Of a stretch of 64,000 nt of DNA, positions 24,625 through 37,731 are shown one piece after another. Every line of letters starts with the position of its first letter. Position 1 is the stretch's first letter. Both the position numbers and the translations under genes were made by a program. The notes under the pieces are model-generated. The model was not told the origin of the DNA. It was given only the letters and a program-made list of their open reading frames with translations, and did no database searches. Source of the stretch: Dimorphilus gyrociliatus (Eukaryota > Annelida > Polychaeta > Dinophilidae); NCBI GenBank assembly GCA_904063045.1, contig CAJFCJ010000016.1, positions 682,001 to 746,000 of the forward strand, in the 5' to 3' direction.

Positions 24625-25459
24625 TGTTTGCGTTCCGACTAGCAATATCAACCGTCTTTATTATATACTATATATGCTTGTTTTTTCAACGGAAGGTTAT
24701 ACCCATCAGAATTTGATGGTGAACTCAAGAAATATATATAATTATTTATATATTGTATATTTCACATATACTAATTGATGAAATAACGAAATTTGTTTAT
24801 ATTAACTTTAGCGTTCTTGTTGTGGTCGAGGTATTAAAAATATTCAAAACGTTGTACTGTGTCCGGAACATTGCTGCCTAGGATTAATGGAACATTGGAG
24901 TAATGCTCCTGGATTAAAGATAACTTGGTGTGATTTTCCAGATTCGGATAGGCCTTTTATGTTTAAGGTAAATTGTAGCAGGAACTATGCTTACAACTGT
25001 ATAGTTTTCTTTAAAGTATAAGGTTTATAGATAAAATGGATATCTATATATACATTATATTTTTCCTTCCAGAGAAGTACTAGCGCCAATAGACGTAATT
25101 ACTTTCCATCATCAGTAAGTTCAGTTTCTTTTATACTTTCTCGCAAAGAGAGCGTCTTGTAAAAAGTCAAGTTTTAAAAAAGAATCTTTTTATCTATTCT
25201 CTCTTCAAATTTACATGATGAAAAAAAGAGAATGTTAAATTCTGATTGAATATAAATAACCCTTAAAACCATTCATTTCATTTTCTATATTAAATATACA
25301 TTTATATAAACATATATATATATATACTAAAATTTTCATTCAATATGAAGAAAGTCTTAATCAATCTATATTTTTTTCTCTTAGAAAAAACCCGGAAAGG
25401 AAATAAATGAAAGAAAAAGGCGGGATACTTTAAAAAGAATTTTAAATAGTTCTCGGTAG
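24156..25459 (+). CDS. Cysteine-rich secreted precursor with dibasic sites (prohormone-like), 4 exons
   Basis: Not recognised. Exons 24156-24215, 24812-24967, 25073-25114 and 25385-25459 splice in phase 0 throughout and give 110 residues. Exon 1 is exactly the signal peptide (MLTRLAIVFLLLFYIKADDQ). Exon 2 carries all six cysteines (positions 23, 24, 37, 41, 42, 60), spacing CC-x12-C-x3-CC-x17-C, enough for three disulfides. Exons 3 and 4 are short, basic and rich in convertase-like sites: KR at 72-73, RR at 79-80, KK at 87-88 and RKRR at 96-99 before a short C-terminal peptide. There is no transmembrane helix. The layout of signal, Cys-rich core and dibasic tail suggests a processed peptide hormone or growth factor. 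The spacing fits neither insulin nor CHH/ITP. AATAAA at 25643-25648 is a plausible polyadenylation signal. Confidence 0.75.
24589..24622. repeat. (TA)n microsatellite
   Basis: About 34 bp of TA dinucleotide within intron 1 of the Cys-rich precursor gene. Confidence 0.9.
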
Positions 25460-26002
25460 ACAATCCATAATATATATATATTTTTTCTGGATAATTCGGA
25501 TCTTTTAAGGGCTGCAAATTGCCAATTAAAGTCCTTTGTGTTGTGTCAATTGTCAAAACAGAATATTTTACAACGAGGAAATATTCACATAATTGATATA
25601 TTCATTCATAGAATTTATAATATATTCTAATAGTTTTACTTTAATAAATGTTAAAATATATATTTTTTATGAAATAATATTTATGTAAATTACATTAAAA
25701 CCTTTAAATTTTATTGATTTGTTGGGGGAGTATTGAAATTTAACGCATATTTGTCGTTCACTTCCTTTGAGTGTAAAGTAAAACTTTCCGACGTCTTTGA
25801 GGGGATAAATTCTAAACTTAATAAAATGTAAAAACGCCATCTATCGATTAAATTCTTAGTTCTTTTTATTAAAATGGGTTCACTGTCTCGTGATTCGGTA
25901 TCAATTACACATTTATTTAGTTTAATTGTAATTAATCATAGCAATGATTTTTCCTTTCTCTCTTCTCTTTCCTTCCAAGAATTCTGAAAATCAAAGGAAT
26001 TC
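25460..26002. other. Convergent intergenic region
   Basis: Between the stop codons of the Cys-rich precursor (+) and the calcium sensor (-). It contains AATAAA at 25643-25648 for the plus gene and TTTATT at 25865-25870 (AATAAA on the minus strand) for the calcium sensor. AACGCCATCTAT, the reverse of the recurrent AGATGGCG motif, is at 25833-25844. Confidence 0.6.
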
Positions 26003-27273
26003 TTAAGATTTCCGGAAAGGTGTGGTAGACGCTTCGAATGCTTCGTCTAGCATCTGCTTTATTGTGTTACTACATTTGGCGCCTTCTAGGAATTCTTTCA
26101 GAGACAACTTTTTATCTTTGTTTATGTCCGCTCTCTCCAATATATAATTAGCCAAACATTTCATCGAATGCTCATCAACTTTTCCTCGAAGATTATGTAG
26201 CGACTACAGATGGCGTTAACAGTTATTAATAAAAAAGAAAATATCGTTTATGCAATGTTATATAGAAAAAAGATATCTGTGAGCTGTCTATGTATACATA
26301 TACAGGTTCTAGTCTATACGTACGATTATACAGTATACGAAAGTATATACACTATATACACTTGTTATACATATTATGTATACTCTAGAACTTGTATTAT
26401 AGAAATTAGAATGTATTATACATAATTTACCTTGAGCATTTGCCCTAATTCATCCTCGGTTATATAACCAGTTCCATCAATATCATACATTTTGAATAAC
26501 CAAGTTAATTTCTCCTCCAAAGTGCCTCTCTTTTGTATATGAAGTGAATTCAAGAATTCTCTGAAATCAATACGACCATTTCCATCTCTGTCATACGTGC
26601 GAAAAACGTGTTGGGCAAACTGATTGGCATCACCAGTGGGGAAGAGTTTAGAATAGATTTTCTTAAATTGATCGCGGGACATCGACATGCGACCTTCCGG
26701 ACATTCCTTTAGAAAGTTTCTATTGAAAAAAAGGAAGGTTCTTTTTTTATCAATGTCTTCTTAAAGACATTCATTGGATAGTCTATTCCTATAGTTTATT
26801 ACTTAGAGAGTAATCTGTGTGTCGTATAGCAGAATAAGTTAATCTAAACAATATTCTTTACTAAACAGAAACAATTACGATAAGAGGAATTTAGAAATGC
26901 TTTGTCATCTAATTTAGCAAATTGATTGATCTAATCTTTTCAATAGATTGAACAAGAGCTAACAAGTTATCAAAATTGAAATATTCATGTTGATCGTTTT
27001 ATGTATGAAAGTAGTCAAAAAAAATAAGGAATTCACTTCTAAGATAAGACATTATGTAGATAAGGCTTAAAGAATGTAGGAAATATACTGTACATACAGT
27101 TTGTATTGTATATCTTCATATTTGAATAATATTCCAAGCTACCAAAGATACATAATTTACTTAGACATGTCAATGTACCTGTAATATTCTCTTATCTCAT
27201 CAGCGTTAAAAGCGGTGCTCTCTTCCAAATCCGTCAGGACTTCCGGTCTCAAAGCAGATGCTTGATTACCCAT
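26003..27273 (-). CDS. Neuronal calcium sensor (recoverin/VILIP/hippocalcin-like) EF-hand protein
   Basis: NCS-family Ca2+ switch; members are N-myristoylated, move to membranes on Ca2+ binding and regulate channels, receptors or cyclases. Exons 27179-27273, 26431-26719 and 26003-26203 give 194 residues, the usual family length. The start MGNQASALRPEVL carries a myristoylation signal (Gly2, basic residue following). EF1 has the inactivating Cys-Pro (KECPEG) typical of the family. EF2 (DRDGNGRIDFRE) and EF3 (DIDGTGYITEDE) are canonical Ca2+ loops. EF4 (DINKDKKLSLKE) has Lys at the usual Gly position but keeps the ligands. The EF3-EF4 linker is shorter than in VILIP and the C-terminus (TTPFRKS) is unusual, so it cannot be assigned to a subfamily. 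The 227-bp second intron has an acceptor overlapping an AGATGGCG motif. Confidence 0.95.
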
Positions 27274-27903
27274 AATTAGTTGAAGTCTAATGTATTTTGA
27301 TTACCGGCTATCACTCAGTAAAGGATAAGGAATCGACTTATCATTAATTTATCATTAAGACAGTAGATGTCGCTAAACTGAGATAAGAGTATATATAAAA
27401 AAAAATAACTGGTAGAAGGATATGGAGATATTTCCTCTTCACCTTTTTGTTCCCATAATTTATTTTTACAAAGAACTACTTAAAAAGAAAATGTCATTTG
27501 ATAAAAAGTTTTATGATTGATGGAAACATTAAAAAAAATCTAGAAGTAGGATAAAGAAGAGAAAACCGAACACGATCTTTTTCTTAAAGGAAGAAAAATT
27601 CTCAGAATGCTTTTTTACTCTAGATTATTTCTATAGAATTGTGATGGATTAGCAATAGAAATTCACTAGCCCGTTATAATCTTTCATTCTCAATTCTGAA
27701 CAAACGAATAAGTAATAGAATACGAGCAAAGTTTTTTCTGGAGAGTAATAGAGCATAAAGCTATCTATATCTATATTATTTAAGTTCTTTCTACTACTTT
27801 TACACTATAGGATGGCATTTCTCTCTCTCTATCTTCTCTATTTCTGTCTATGCTATTCTTTTATTCTCTTCTTTCGTTAAGTCATTAATTTACTAAACTC
27901 TTT

Positions 27904-27926
27904 CTCTCTCTCTCTCTCTCTCTCTC
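27904..27926. repeat. (CT)n microsatellite
   Basis: Uninterrupted CT dinucleotide in an extended pyrimidine-rich stretch upstream of the calcium-sensor gene. Confidence 0.9.
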
Positions 27927-30813
27927 TTACTCTTACTATTGCTCTTTCCCCTTTTTGTAAAGCACTTGATCTTACTCGATTTTTCAGTCCTCTCCAACAA
28001 TTAATCTCCCAACCCACCCCTCCCTCTTCACTCACGTAAATTTTAAACTGCTCAAATGTATTTGTAACGGCCGGGTAAATTGTTAAAAAATGATTATGTC
28101 AATAACGTAAACGAACCGTTTCTAATTGTATTCATATAATTGATGATTTTATAGTAAAAACAATATAAATAATAAATATCCTCTCAAGCTGTTATCTTAA
28201 ACGTTTAATTATAAATTGTTTTCCTATTACGATATTGAATGAGTGCAATAAAGTCTTTAAGAAATAATAAAGGGAAATGGGTGATTATTGAATTATTCAA
28301 GTAGATACTGTGATTTCTCTTATCATTTTTATTTGACACCGAAGGTTAAAAGAACCAATTCCTATTTTATCATGTTAGATACGACTTGAAATAGCAGAAG
28401 CTGAAAGGTGTTGGATAACTCTATATATCATTCCCAGACCAGTAATAATGAGAATGTGGAATGTGTAGAATATTCTTAAGAGAACACAAGGCAATGCTCT
28501 ATATAAACAATTAAAGATCATCTGAGAATATAAATTATTTTCTTCATTCGGTTTTCATTTCTTTGCTTTATTTTTCGTTATTATGACAAAAGAATGAATA
28601 GAGAAAAAGTTTTTTTATTCTTTAGAGGAAAATAAGTAATCATGACAAAGAAAGGAGAGTTTAGAAATTATATCTTTATTTTCTTTCTTTTCGCGTTTTT
28701 ACTAATTAACATCATTAAATCATGCTGAGATATGATGGAAATCATACTGGCCTATGCTAATAACCGGCACGCTTTAAGAAAACATAAGTTTGTATAGACA
28801 GCTTTAAAAAGTACTACTCTATTTACCCGAAGAATATTGGTATAGAAGATGGAGAAGGATTGAAATAGTTGGAAAAAAAAAGTTACAAAGAATGTAACAG
28901 GAAAATGCTTGTGAAACACTTCTTGTTTACTTTCTTTCGGTTAGATTGCAGGATTAAAACGTTTAAATTAATACATAAAACATTAGCTAAAGGAAGCTAA
29001 TTTCATTCTTCTTCAGATAAGAGATTTTCAGTTAAGAGAATCGAAGTATTTCCATTTTAAAAGACGAATCTTGAATTATTTAATCACTTTCGTGATTAAA
29101 AAAAAAAAAAACCAATTAATAGAAATACATCGCCTTCTCAACAATGATTTAAGGGTTATTCGTGAGAGTCAGCGGACTAGCGTGCGGAAGATGTCGTTAA
29201 TGAGATTTGCATTGAAATTAGTAAATAAACAAATATAACTAGAATTGAAAAAGCAGAAAATGATGAAGAAGAAGAGAGAAGGAAATATATGGAAAATTCG
29301 ATTTTGTTGTGGTTTTTTTTTTACTAATCTAGTTAAAATAGACTAAAAAAGGAGCTTTGAAAATGAAATAAGTTTACTCAAGTACATTGAATTGAAAAGA
29401 GAATCTAATCGCATGCACTTAATCATACTAATATCTCTTTTATTTTGAGTTTTTGAGCATTTTATCCCCGAATTGATTATCCCGAAAAAATCCAATTAAT
29501 TGATATTAAAAAAGAAAATAACATGAATCAGAACTTTCTAGCTCTTTTTAAACTGTTCATTAGATTTATTGAATGTTTGCCAATACAGCAAGTTAATTAC
29601 TCATAATGAAAAATAGAACAGAAAAGAAAAATCATTAATAAACCTTCAAGTACGTAACGAAAGATTTTGGATTAAAATAAATGACTCTTTTGAAAGAAGA
29701 AGAAAAAAAAGAAAAAATAACTAACCTTGACCCTACACAATCAACGGCTGTTTGTAATATTTTTTTATCTAATTGCTAAGAACGTACATACTAATGGCGT
29801 ATAATCTATAAAGCGTCTATAAAATAGATAAAAAGTTCGATATGAAGGATTTAAATGATTTAAAGACAAGTAAAGTTAAGTATATTTGTCTGAGAATAGG
29901 ACAAAATCGGTATGAAAAGGAAGTCGGACACATCGTAAATACATCAAGGAAACGACCAGAGAACATAAAACTTCATTAAGCGGATTAAGAATTGCTATAC
30001 TATATAACATATCAGCCAAATTCTTTACATATCCTAAGTTTATAGAGATTTAGTATTTCTCTGGATTTAATTTACTATCAAAAATGATCCCAATCACATA
30101 TGTATCTCATAGCAGTTCCCTTTGAATAGCTTTTTGTTTTAGTATAAATGATATTGTACCTGATAAACTCTTCAATTACATATAATTCTGATAAAAACCA
30201 ATCAGAAAACCACTTCCTCTTTCCTAATTTTATTCCTAAATAACCGACGTATCATTTTACTCATCTGACTAAACAAACATTTATCTATACTAATACACAT
30301 GCTTTAATCATTGATATGGGATTTTATTCTTATATTTAATATATATATATTAAGAGTAGAAAGAAAATATAGGTAAGACCTAATGAGGAAGATTAGTTTA
30401 TGTTGGGGGTGGGGAGGGAGGAGGGGAGAGAGAGATATGGAGGAAGAGAATAGTTGAACATTTAAGTTGAGAGTTGATTGTACAGTAGTTTCAAACAAAT
30501 TACGTTCAACACGGTTCAACACGCAATTATTCTAGTTTTTACGTTTTTAGAACAAGATATGCAGTATTATATTTATCCTTAATTGTAGTATAGGTAGTTA
30601 ACTTGAGAACGTGCGTTGTCACGTTAAATTCCTGCCAGATTCTAATTAAATCTGTAAAAAAGGAAAAACTTTTGTAGAGCATCTACTTAGGGCTTAGAAA
30701 CGACAGCGGAATCCAGGGTATACGTGGTATATAGTTTTTCCACCCCCTCAAGCAATTTACGTAATCCTGTCGAATAAGTTTTTCCTTTTTTTACGAAAAA
30801 TTCGTTGATACCT

Positions 30814-30891
30814 TCTCTCTCTCTCTCTCTCTCTCTCTCCTTCTTTCTTTATCCACTTCCTCTTCTCTCTCTCCCTCTCTCTCTCTCTCTT
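30814..30891. repeat. Compound (CT)n tract
   Basis: Two pure CT runs (30814-30839 and 30865-30891) separated by imperfect pyrimidine sequence. Confidence 0.9.
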
Positions 30892-32083
30892 TCCTACTTA
30901 TTCTGTCAAAAACACGCTTGCTTACGTACCGTATATTTGAATTAACGCTTGGCCCATATATCGAGAAATCTGTTACTTGTGGCCTATGTTTCAAAACGTT
31001 CAATGAATAATATAAACATTAATTTATTATCAATATTTTATAAAGACCTTCAGGTATTTTTTCAACGATCTAAAGTTTACTTACGGTTTCTTTCGCTATT
31101 CCTTTCCTACGTTCAGTCAATCTTTTCTTTTACCTTTTCATTTACCACAGTTCTAAGTTACAGATATGATTTTCTTAAATTGAATAATATGCTCAGAAAG
31201 TATTACGTTAACATATTTATAGAAATATCTTAATCATTTCTAGAAAGAGTAAATGAATATATCAATTTATCTAATTGTAGGATGATAAATATAATAAATA
31301 GAACAAAAAGTACAAGTATTTCCTTTTTAAGTTGATTGAAACACATGTAAACATTCTCATAGATTGAGAATGTAAACTTGGAAAATCTTTACCTTAATCG
31401 ATCTAAAAATAACCTAAATATAGTTTACAAGATGAAGACCTATAAAACTAAATATCCGTGATTTTTTGTTGCTTTATTTCGACATTCCCTCTCTTTCCTA
31501 GAAACTTAAATAATCAAACACAATATGATTAATAATAATCAAAAAAATATACTACAACCTATATTATTAACAATTTGGAAATGTGAGCGCAACAAATAAT
31601 AGGATTAATATATAATTAAATGTATTCAATATAAGGTGGCCTGTCTAATATTTTGATAAAATGTTAAAATAAAAAGAGAAGAGAAAGAAAACTACTGTAT
31701 TTGGGAGGTTGAGATGATAGAGAGAGAGAGAGAAAGAAAGAAATAAGAGAAAAACAATGAAAAAGGCGTTTCTTTTTCTATTTTTTAAACACTTTAAACA
31801 TAGTTTTTTACCATTCAAGCATTTGTTACGTAAATTATGTGATATTTGCACAATTTTTAAGTTAAGTAAACGAAATTTACTCGGAAAACATTCAACCTCT
31901 CCAGCCTGTAAAATATCAGTCATTTATAAAGGACGTCTCCTTTTTTTCCTTGCTTGCTCTGACGAAAAAAAATTAGCGAGGAAAGGAGTGGTTGAGTATC
32001 ATTTTCAAGGACGAATATTCACTAAGATTATAAATAAATTGCGTGTCTATTTTAAATTATACTTTTATAAGTATATATCTACA

Positions 32084-32085
<2 letters not shown>

Positions 32086-32117
<32 letters not shown>
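32086..32117. repeat. (TA)n microsatellite
   Basis: About 32 bp of TA dinucleotide. Confidence 0.9.
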
Positions 32118-32120
<3 letters not shown>

Positions 32121-34294
32121 TGTATATATTGTATGTCTACCGAGTATAAAGATAGATTAATACAAATAAGCTGGATAATTTAACGAGATGATTAGAAAAG
32201 CAAATTTAATGAATGAAAAAATAGTTTTTTCTTTCTCTTTCATCATTAAATTACTTGTAATAAAGTATTAACAACTTAAAAGAAGACTATTCTAAACATG
32301 AAAAGTCAATACAATTCAATTTATTTAGTTTAGATTATATTCTTTACTTTAAAAAATAAAAAAATATGAAATATGTCTATTATTTAGAAAAGAAGGAAGG
32401 GAAATGGGCGGATTTTCTCTGTCAAAACACGTCTATTACACAGGTGAAACTAATTTTTTTTACCTTTAGGAGTGAACGTGCTAATAGAGTTCCTCTATAT
32501 TAATTTATATTTATATTAGTATATAATTTATATATACAGTATGTTCCCAATATTTAAATTCGTTATGATTAAACTTCATATATATACACACTCCAGTCAG
32601 AACCTAATTCCTTTTGTAATAAATCATTAGTCAATGGTTCTTTGTTTGGTTGTAGAGGATGCGAGACTTGTGGGTGACAAAATAGAAAAAAAGTTTCGCA
32701 GACCAACTGAGAAAGGGAAAGACGGAGAGGCAGAGAAAGAAAAGGGCTTGGGTGTCGGGTAAGATAAAAAAAAAGTAGGTATAAAGAGGGGATAAAGATT
32801 TTAGATACAAGAATTTAATCGTATCAGCCTTTTTCTTTCTCTACAATTATTGAATTAATTATAGAGGAAAAACAGCTGGTTTTTTTTAAAAGCTTGATGT
32901 AATTGATTCTTTATAAGGAAAAAAGAAAAAAAAGTTTATTTCGTGTTTGAAAGAGACCACCTTCGTGTCGGACTTTATTGGATTAAAGCATGCCAGACCT
33001 TATATTGACTTTTGAAGTTTAAAGAGTTGAAAAAGTCCAGGGAATAACGTAAAAAATTTCTCTTCTTCTAATGGAACTTCCTTAGGGTGAATATAACGAT
33101 TTCCTAAAAAGTAAAGAGGATTATATTAATATATCTATATAAGTTTGACTTTTATTCTTATTAGCGAATCCTACGATATATATATAACAAAAAATAATAA
33201 AGAAAAGGTTTTATGAGGATTAAATTGTAATGTTAATTGTTGACTTTCGTTAATAGGTCGTTTACCCACTTAAAATTGGTTATTTACTTGATTTATTGAA
33301 TTTTTATCATTGTTTCTTAAATCATAGAGAAAGTAATTAATTTGATAAATCTTTCTTTTCCTAAAATGTGATTTCTCTATTTGCTTTGATGGAGATACAT
33401 TAATAAGTTAGAAAAAAAAGGGATAAAAGGATAAAGACCACAAATCTAAATATATGAATTTATTTACTAAAGCATGTACATACATACGCATGAAAGACTA
33501 ATTTGAGCAGTAATTTTCCTTTTACACTGGGAATAATTTACTGCAATCAGAGGTGTTATACTCTATACAATCTTTAATGTTTGAGCTTGGCTTTCATTAT
33601 TAAATTAATATCAGAGCATAATTTTTATTAAGCAATTTAATTAGTAATTCAATTATTGCTGTATTCGAGCACACACACACAGATACAGACACAGTCATAT
33701 ATAAATACTGTATATATGTGATATTTACATCTACATCATACATAATAGATTAATTCACAAATGCCATAAAATACAAAACTCTAGCAGACGATATTGCGCA
33801 ATAAAAAAAACATTCCTATCTACTAGACTACGAAAAGAGAGGTAGAAAATTGTCTACTTAGGATAAAAAGAGATTTTTTTCAGATGGGAATTAGAGCACT
33901 AACTCATAATGAATCATTAAGACTTGCTATATAGAATTTATTTGTCAAAACGGATAACTAACGAATTAAGATTGGCAGTAGGGAAGTTTAATATTACAAT
34001 TGAAAAGTGTAAGAGGAAAATTTTGTAATTTGTTGGAATGTATTAGAACATAAATTAAGGGAGCGACATTAACAAAATAAGGGCAAAATAGTGTATAATA
34101 GATTAATTGAAAAACGGTTTAGGTAAAGAAGATAGAATGTATTTTTTAAATGGCTAGACGGATAGCGCTTTCAGGCCGAATAAAGAAAGGAAAGTGTAAT
34201 TAATCGCTGACGATTTTGAGTATTAAATGTAACATTTATTTGTCGATATAGATCGATGAAAGATACTATTAAGTGTCGTCGCAACGTATAGAGA

Positions 34295-34331
34295 AGTTGT
34301 TAAACCGTCACGCGATCAATTTTCTTGACGG
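34295..34331. other. Short inverted repeat with a motif shared with 36267-36283
   Basis: CCGTCA (34305-34310) and TGACGG (34326-34331) form a 6-bp inverted repeat with a 15-base spacer. The preceding GTTGTTAAACCGTCACGC resembles GTCGTTAAACTGTCACGC at 36267-36284, differing at two positions. Function unknown. Confidence 0.5.
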
Positions 34332-34643
34332 CGAAGAGGGACAAGTATCCAACCTTAAGATTCCACTATAACACTATAAAATCTTCTATATTTTCTTGCC
34401 TTTGATCTTTATTTATTATAATATACTGTATATTCTCTGCTATTTGTCTATTTAAACATTTTATATATTTTAATGTTTAAAGTATTTCTTTAAATCTTCT
34501 TAATAACTAATTTCTTTTTCGATTTATTTATTTTTTATCTTTCCATTAGTTAAAAACTTTACTTGTTAAGAAGATAAGAGATCTTTAATGAATAAGTTAC
34601 TTACTTTCTCTTTCTCTCCTCCACCTTTCCCTCTTCGCCCCCT

Positions 34644-34648
<5 letters not shown>

Positions 34649-34679
<31 letters not shown>
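34649..34679. repeat. (CT)n microsatellite
   Basis: About 31 bp of uninterrupted CT following a C/T-rich lead-in. Confidence 0.9.
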
Positions 34680-34682
<3 letters not shown>

Positions 34683-36251
34683 GCCTCCCTCTTGCATTTT
34701 GTTTATTTTTTCAATTTTGAGTTTATTGGTAATAAATCAAAATATCCAATTTTTTTAGGGTAAAGAGCAATGAAATTGGTGATTTTTCTCTTAGATCAAT
34801 CTATTTTAAGGTCAACTATAATATATAACGCAATATTAAATGTTACATACCTTGCGCACATTCTTTATAATTATGAGAAAATTCTCATTTTCTTTAAATC
34901 TGTCGGTTGAAAAAGAAAAACAACCGGAGAAAAAGTAATCTAAAGCCAGATATACATTATTTTTGATGCGCTTTATTAACTTTCATTTTCTCCTGCAAAT
35001 AGATACTTAATAAGAGAAGCGAAGGTTGTTTTTTCTTAATAGTACCAATGGATTTTATAGAAAATATCGTTCTTCCTCTCTTTCCTCTTTATTCCTTTCT
35101 CTTCTCTTCTCTCCCCCCTCTCCCCTTCCTTCACTCAATTTCTCTCTCTCCTTATTTTTCTTTCATTCTTTCAATCTTTCTTCATTTCTCCTCTCCTTTC
35201 CATAGCTATTCATTTTTCTAAATATGTGTCTCTTGTCTATCCTTCTCTCTCCCTCTCTCTTTCTCTCCTTGTTTTTCACTGTCCCCTATTTATCGCTGTC
35301 TCTATTTTCCATTGTGTTAATTATCCGAATATAAAATTTCGTTGATTTTAATTAGTATTCTTTCTTTTCCATCATACTTATCTTAATAGAATTAATGGAA
35401 TATCATAAAAAAGAGTAATTACTACGTCATATGTTTCTTCGTCACTCATTTTTATATTAACTAAGATGAGGTAGCTTAATAATTAAGAGTGAAGGAACTG
35501 CGAAGGCTAGCATAGAATTAATTTCAATCTAAAGAATATAGCTAACTAGTTTTAATAATTGCATTGTCTGTCAAATAATCAATTTATACATAGTTCTTAT
35601 TATTCTATATAACTTATACAGACTTTCAATTTTATATATTCTATGGATTACCAATAAACGTCTTGTTGAATTGATCTAAGCACAAAGTTAAAGGTATATG
35701 CAGTATATATTAAACAGGGCAGCATACGGTTTATTCTGTATATCCTATAATATAATGAATAAATAGTAAAGAAAGAAGAGGGATAAGGGGTGAAAGAGTT
35801 AGCGGGCAGGGGATAAAATGGGTATATTCTTCTTTACTACAGAGTCAGCCAATTAACTGTATCGCTGCACAAAACTAACAAAAACTCCGGAATAGGTTCG
35901 ATAATTAAAAACATATGAAGGGAGGGTTGTTTCTAATTTTCCTTTATCTAAAGTAACGTTTTCCTTTGCAAATTGTAGCTTTTTGGAAAAATTTCAACAT
36001 TCTTCATGGATTATTGAATAAGGAAGTTGATGATGATGATGATGATGATAATGACTTTGGTAGTGGCGATGGGGAATTTTTAGATTGTGAAAGGAGGAAG
36101 ACATATTATCTATTTTCTCCTCGAAGAAAGCAATTTTATAGATTTTATCTTATTAGGAAAAGAAGAGAAAAAGAGTCCTTCGCTTTATTACCTGTACACA
36201 AAATTTATATGTCAAAATGGGTCAATGTATCATAGACTATTAGGAGTTGTC

Positions 36252-36270
36252 ACGACGCCAGTAGCGTCGT
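36252..36270. other. GC-rich hairpin ACGACGC / GCGTCGT
   Basis: Perfect 7-bp inverted repeat with a five-base loop (CAGTA) in an otherwise AT-rich desert. It directly abuts the motif shared with 34.3 kb. Could be a regulatory site; not assigned. Confidence 0.5.
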
Positions 36271-37470
36271 TAAACTGTCACGCCATTGGTTTTGAGATTT
36301 CGGATAGTTTTCTATCAATACGTCATCTTTGACCTTTCGTCCTGTCTTTTCGACCTTGATGTATCAAAAGCATTTCATCTTTGATTATAATTGGTGGTTA
36401 GCGTAAGTTCTTTAATTTTAAGCCAAGTTGGCTTCGTACAGCTATTATTAACAGTCGTTAGATTCCAATCGTGATGATCAATTATTCAAATACGGAGCCG
36501 AAGTTGGACGTCTCATAGCATAGATGAAGAGACATCTCTAAAAGATTTTCACATGAAAAAGTTTGCAACTCTGTAGAATATTTATTTAGAAAAACATCAT
36601 ATATGGACTCTGTTTACATACAAAATAATACATATAGAAAGATTACCTAATTACTGTAAGTAAATATGATTACTAATGCCTATATAAATTTATCGGCTCA
36701 AAGATAGGATAGTAGAATTAATAAACAACTAGGTGAAGCTCAAAGACTACTTGAAGAAGAAAATAGTATTAAGTTAAACCCACCCAAAGGGCATAGTCTG
36801 TTAACATAAACTTTTTCTTCATTTCTTCAATTCCTTCACTATTTATTCTTCTTTCCCTCTCCTTTTTCTTTCTTTCTATCATTTTGTTTTTAAGCTTTAT
36901 TTCTTTGACTGTTTCATAACAAAACAATATCCTGTATATATATACAGTATATACAGTATATATTGAATAAAACAATAATAATCTTCAATATTTCTTTTCC
37001 ATCTATTTTCTATTATTAAAAATAAAAACTTTTTCATTTATTAAACATAAAAATATTGAACAGAAATCGAATGAAATAATCAAACTTGAACATTTAACAT
37101 ATTAATATATACAATATATAGGTATTTATTAGTTTTTATCACTATTGTCTTTTTTTTCTATATATTCAATACAGTATATACATAATTACATATCTATACA
37201 GTTTATATATATATATATATGGTTTCTGATAAAAATATAGGATTACACGAGACGGCTTTTGTTCTTTTCTTGAATATTTATAATAAAAGTCTTTAATCAT
37301 CTTAAACTTGTATAAAAAGAAAAAGATTAAATAAATAAGGTTTTTTTGTTTTGATTAATTTTGCTAAAGAAATTGAAAACATTAAAATTACAACATAATC
37401 CTATAAGATGTTGAGCATTGCTACATGAACACATCATATACATAAATTGTAATTGATATATATATATACA

Positions 37471-37498
37471 CATATATATATATATATATATATATATT
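37471..37498. repeat. (TA)n microsatellite
   Basis: About 28 bp of TA, roughly 230 bp beyond the stop of the first GPCR gene. Confidence 0.9.
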
Positions 37499-37731
37499 AG
37501 TATATATATTATCTTTATATGTATACACATATACTACTTACATTTTTTATACATATATGTATATACATACGGTTTTTAGTATAAAGTATATGCAGTTTCA
37601 ATGTGAAATTATAGAGAAAGGGAATAGACCAACTTTTGATTGCTTTTTTTGTTTTTGGTTTTTTTTTCCGTGTCTTTAGATCAAATTGTCCAATGAAAAA
37701 GAAATGAAACGTTATGTTGATATAAAACACG

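Larger units (their letters stand above)
27274..37731. other. 10.5-kb AT-rich gene desert
   Basis: No convincing exon on either strand. The content is low-complexity AT sequence, (CT)n/(GA)n tracts (27904-27926, 30814-30839, 30865-30891, 34649-34679, CT-rich 35080-35280), (TA)n tracts, and long poly-A/T. TAGATGTCGCTA at 27364-27375 lies 91 bp upstream of the calcium-sensor ATG. Two locally GC-richer patches at about 34265-34340 and 36240-36370 stand out and share a short motif. Open frames here are shadows of microsatellites, including an Asp run encoded by (GAT)n at about 36029-36048. Confidence 0.6.

Noticed and set aside
31757-32149. 130-codon open frame (+)
   Set aside because: It ends in YIYIYI from a TA repeat, is Phe/Lys/Leu-rich as expected of AT-rich noise, and shows no motif or splice context.
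35966-36235. Open frame with an Asp run (+), preceded by a TTGTAG acceptor-like site
   Set aside because: The Asp run is a GAT microsatellite; there is no start, family similarity or partner exon, and the composition matches the desert.
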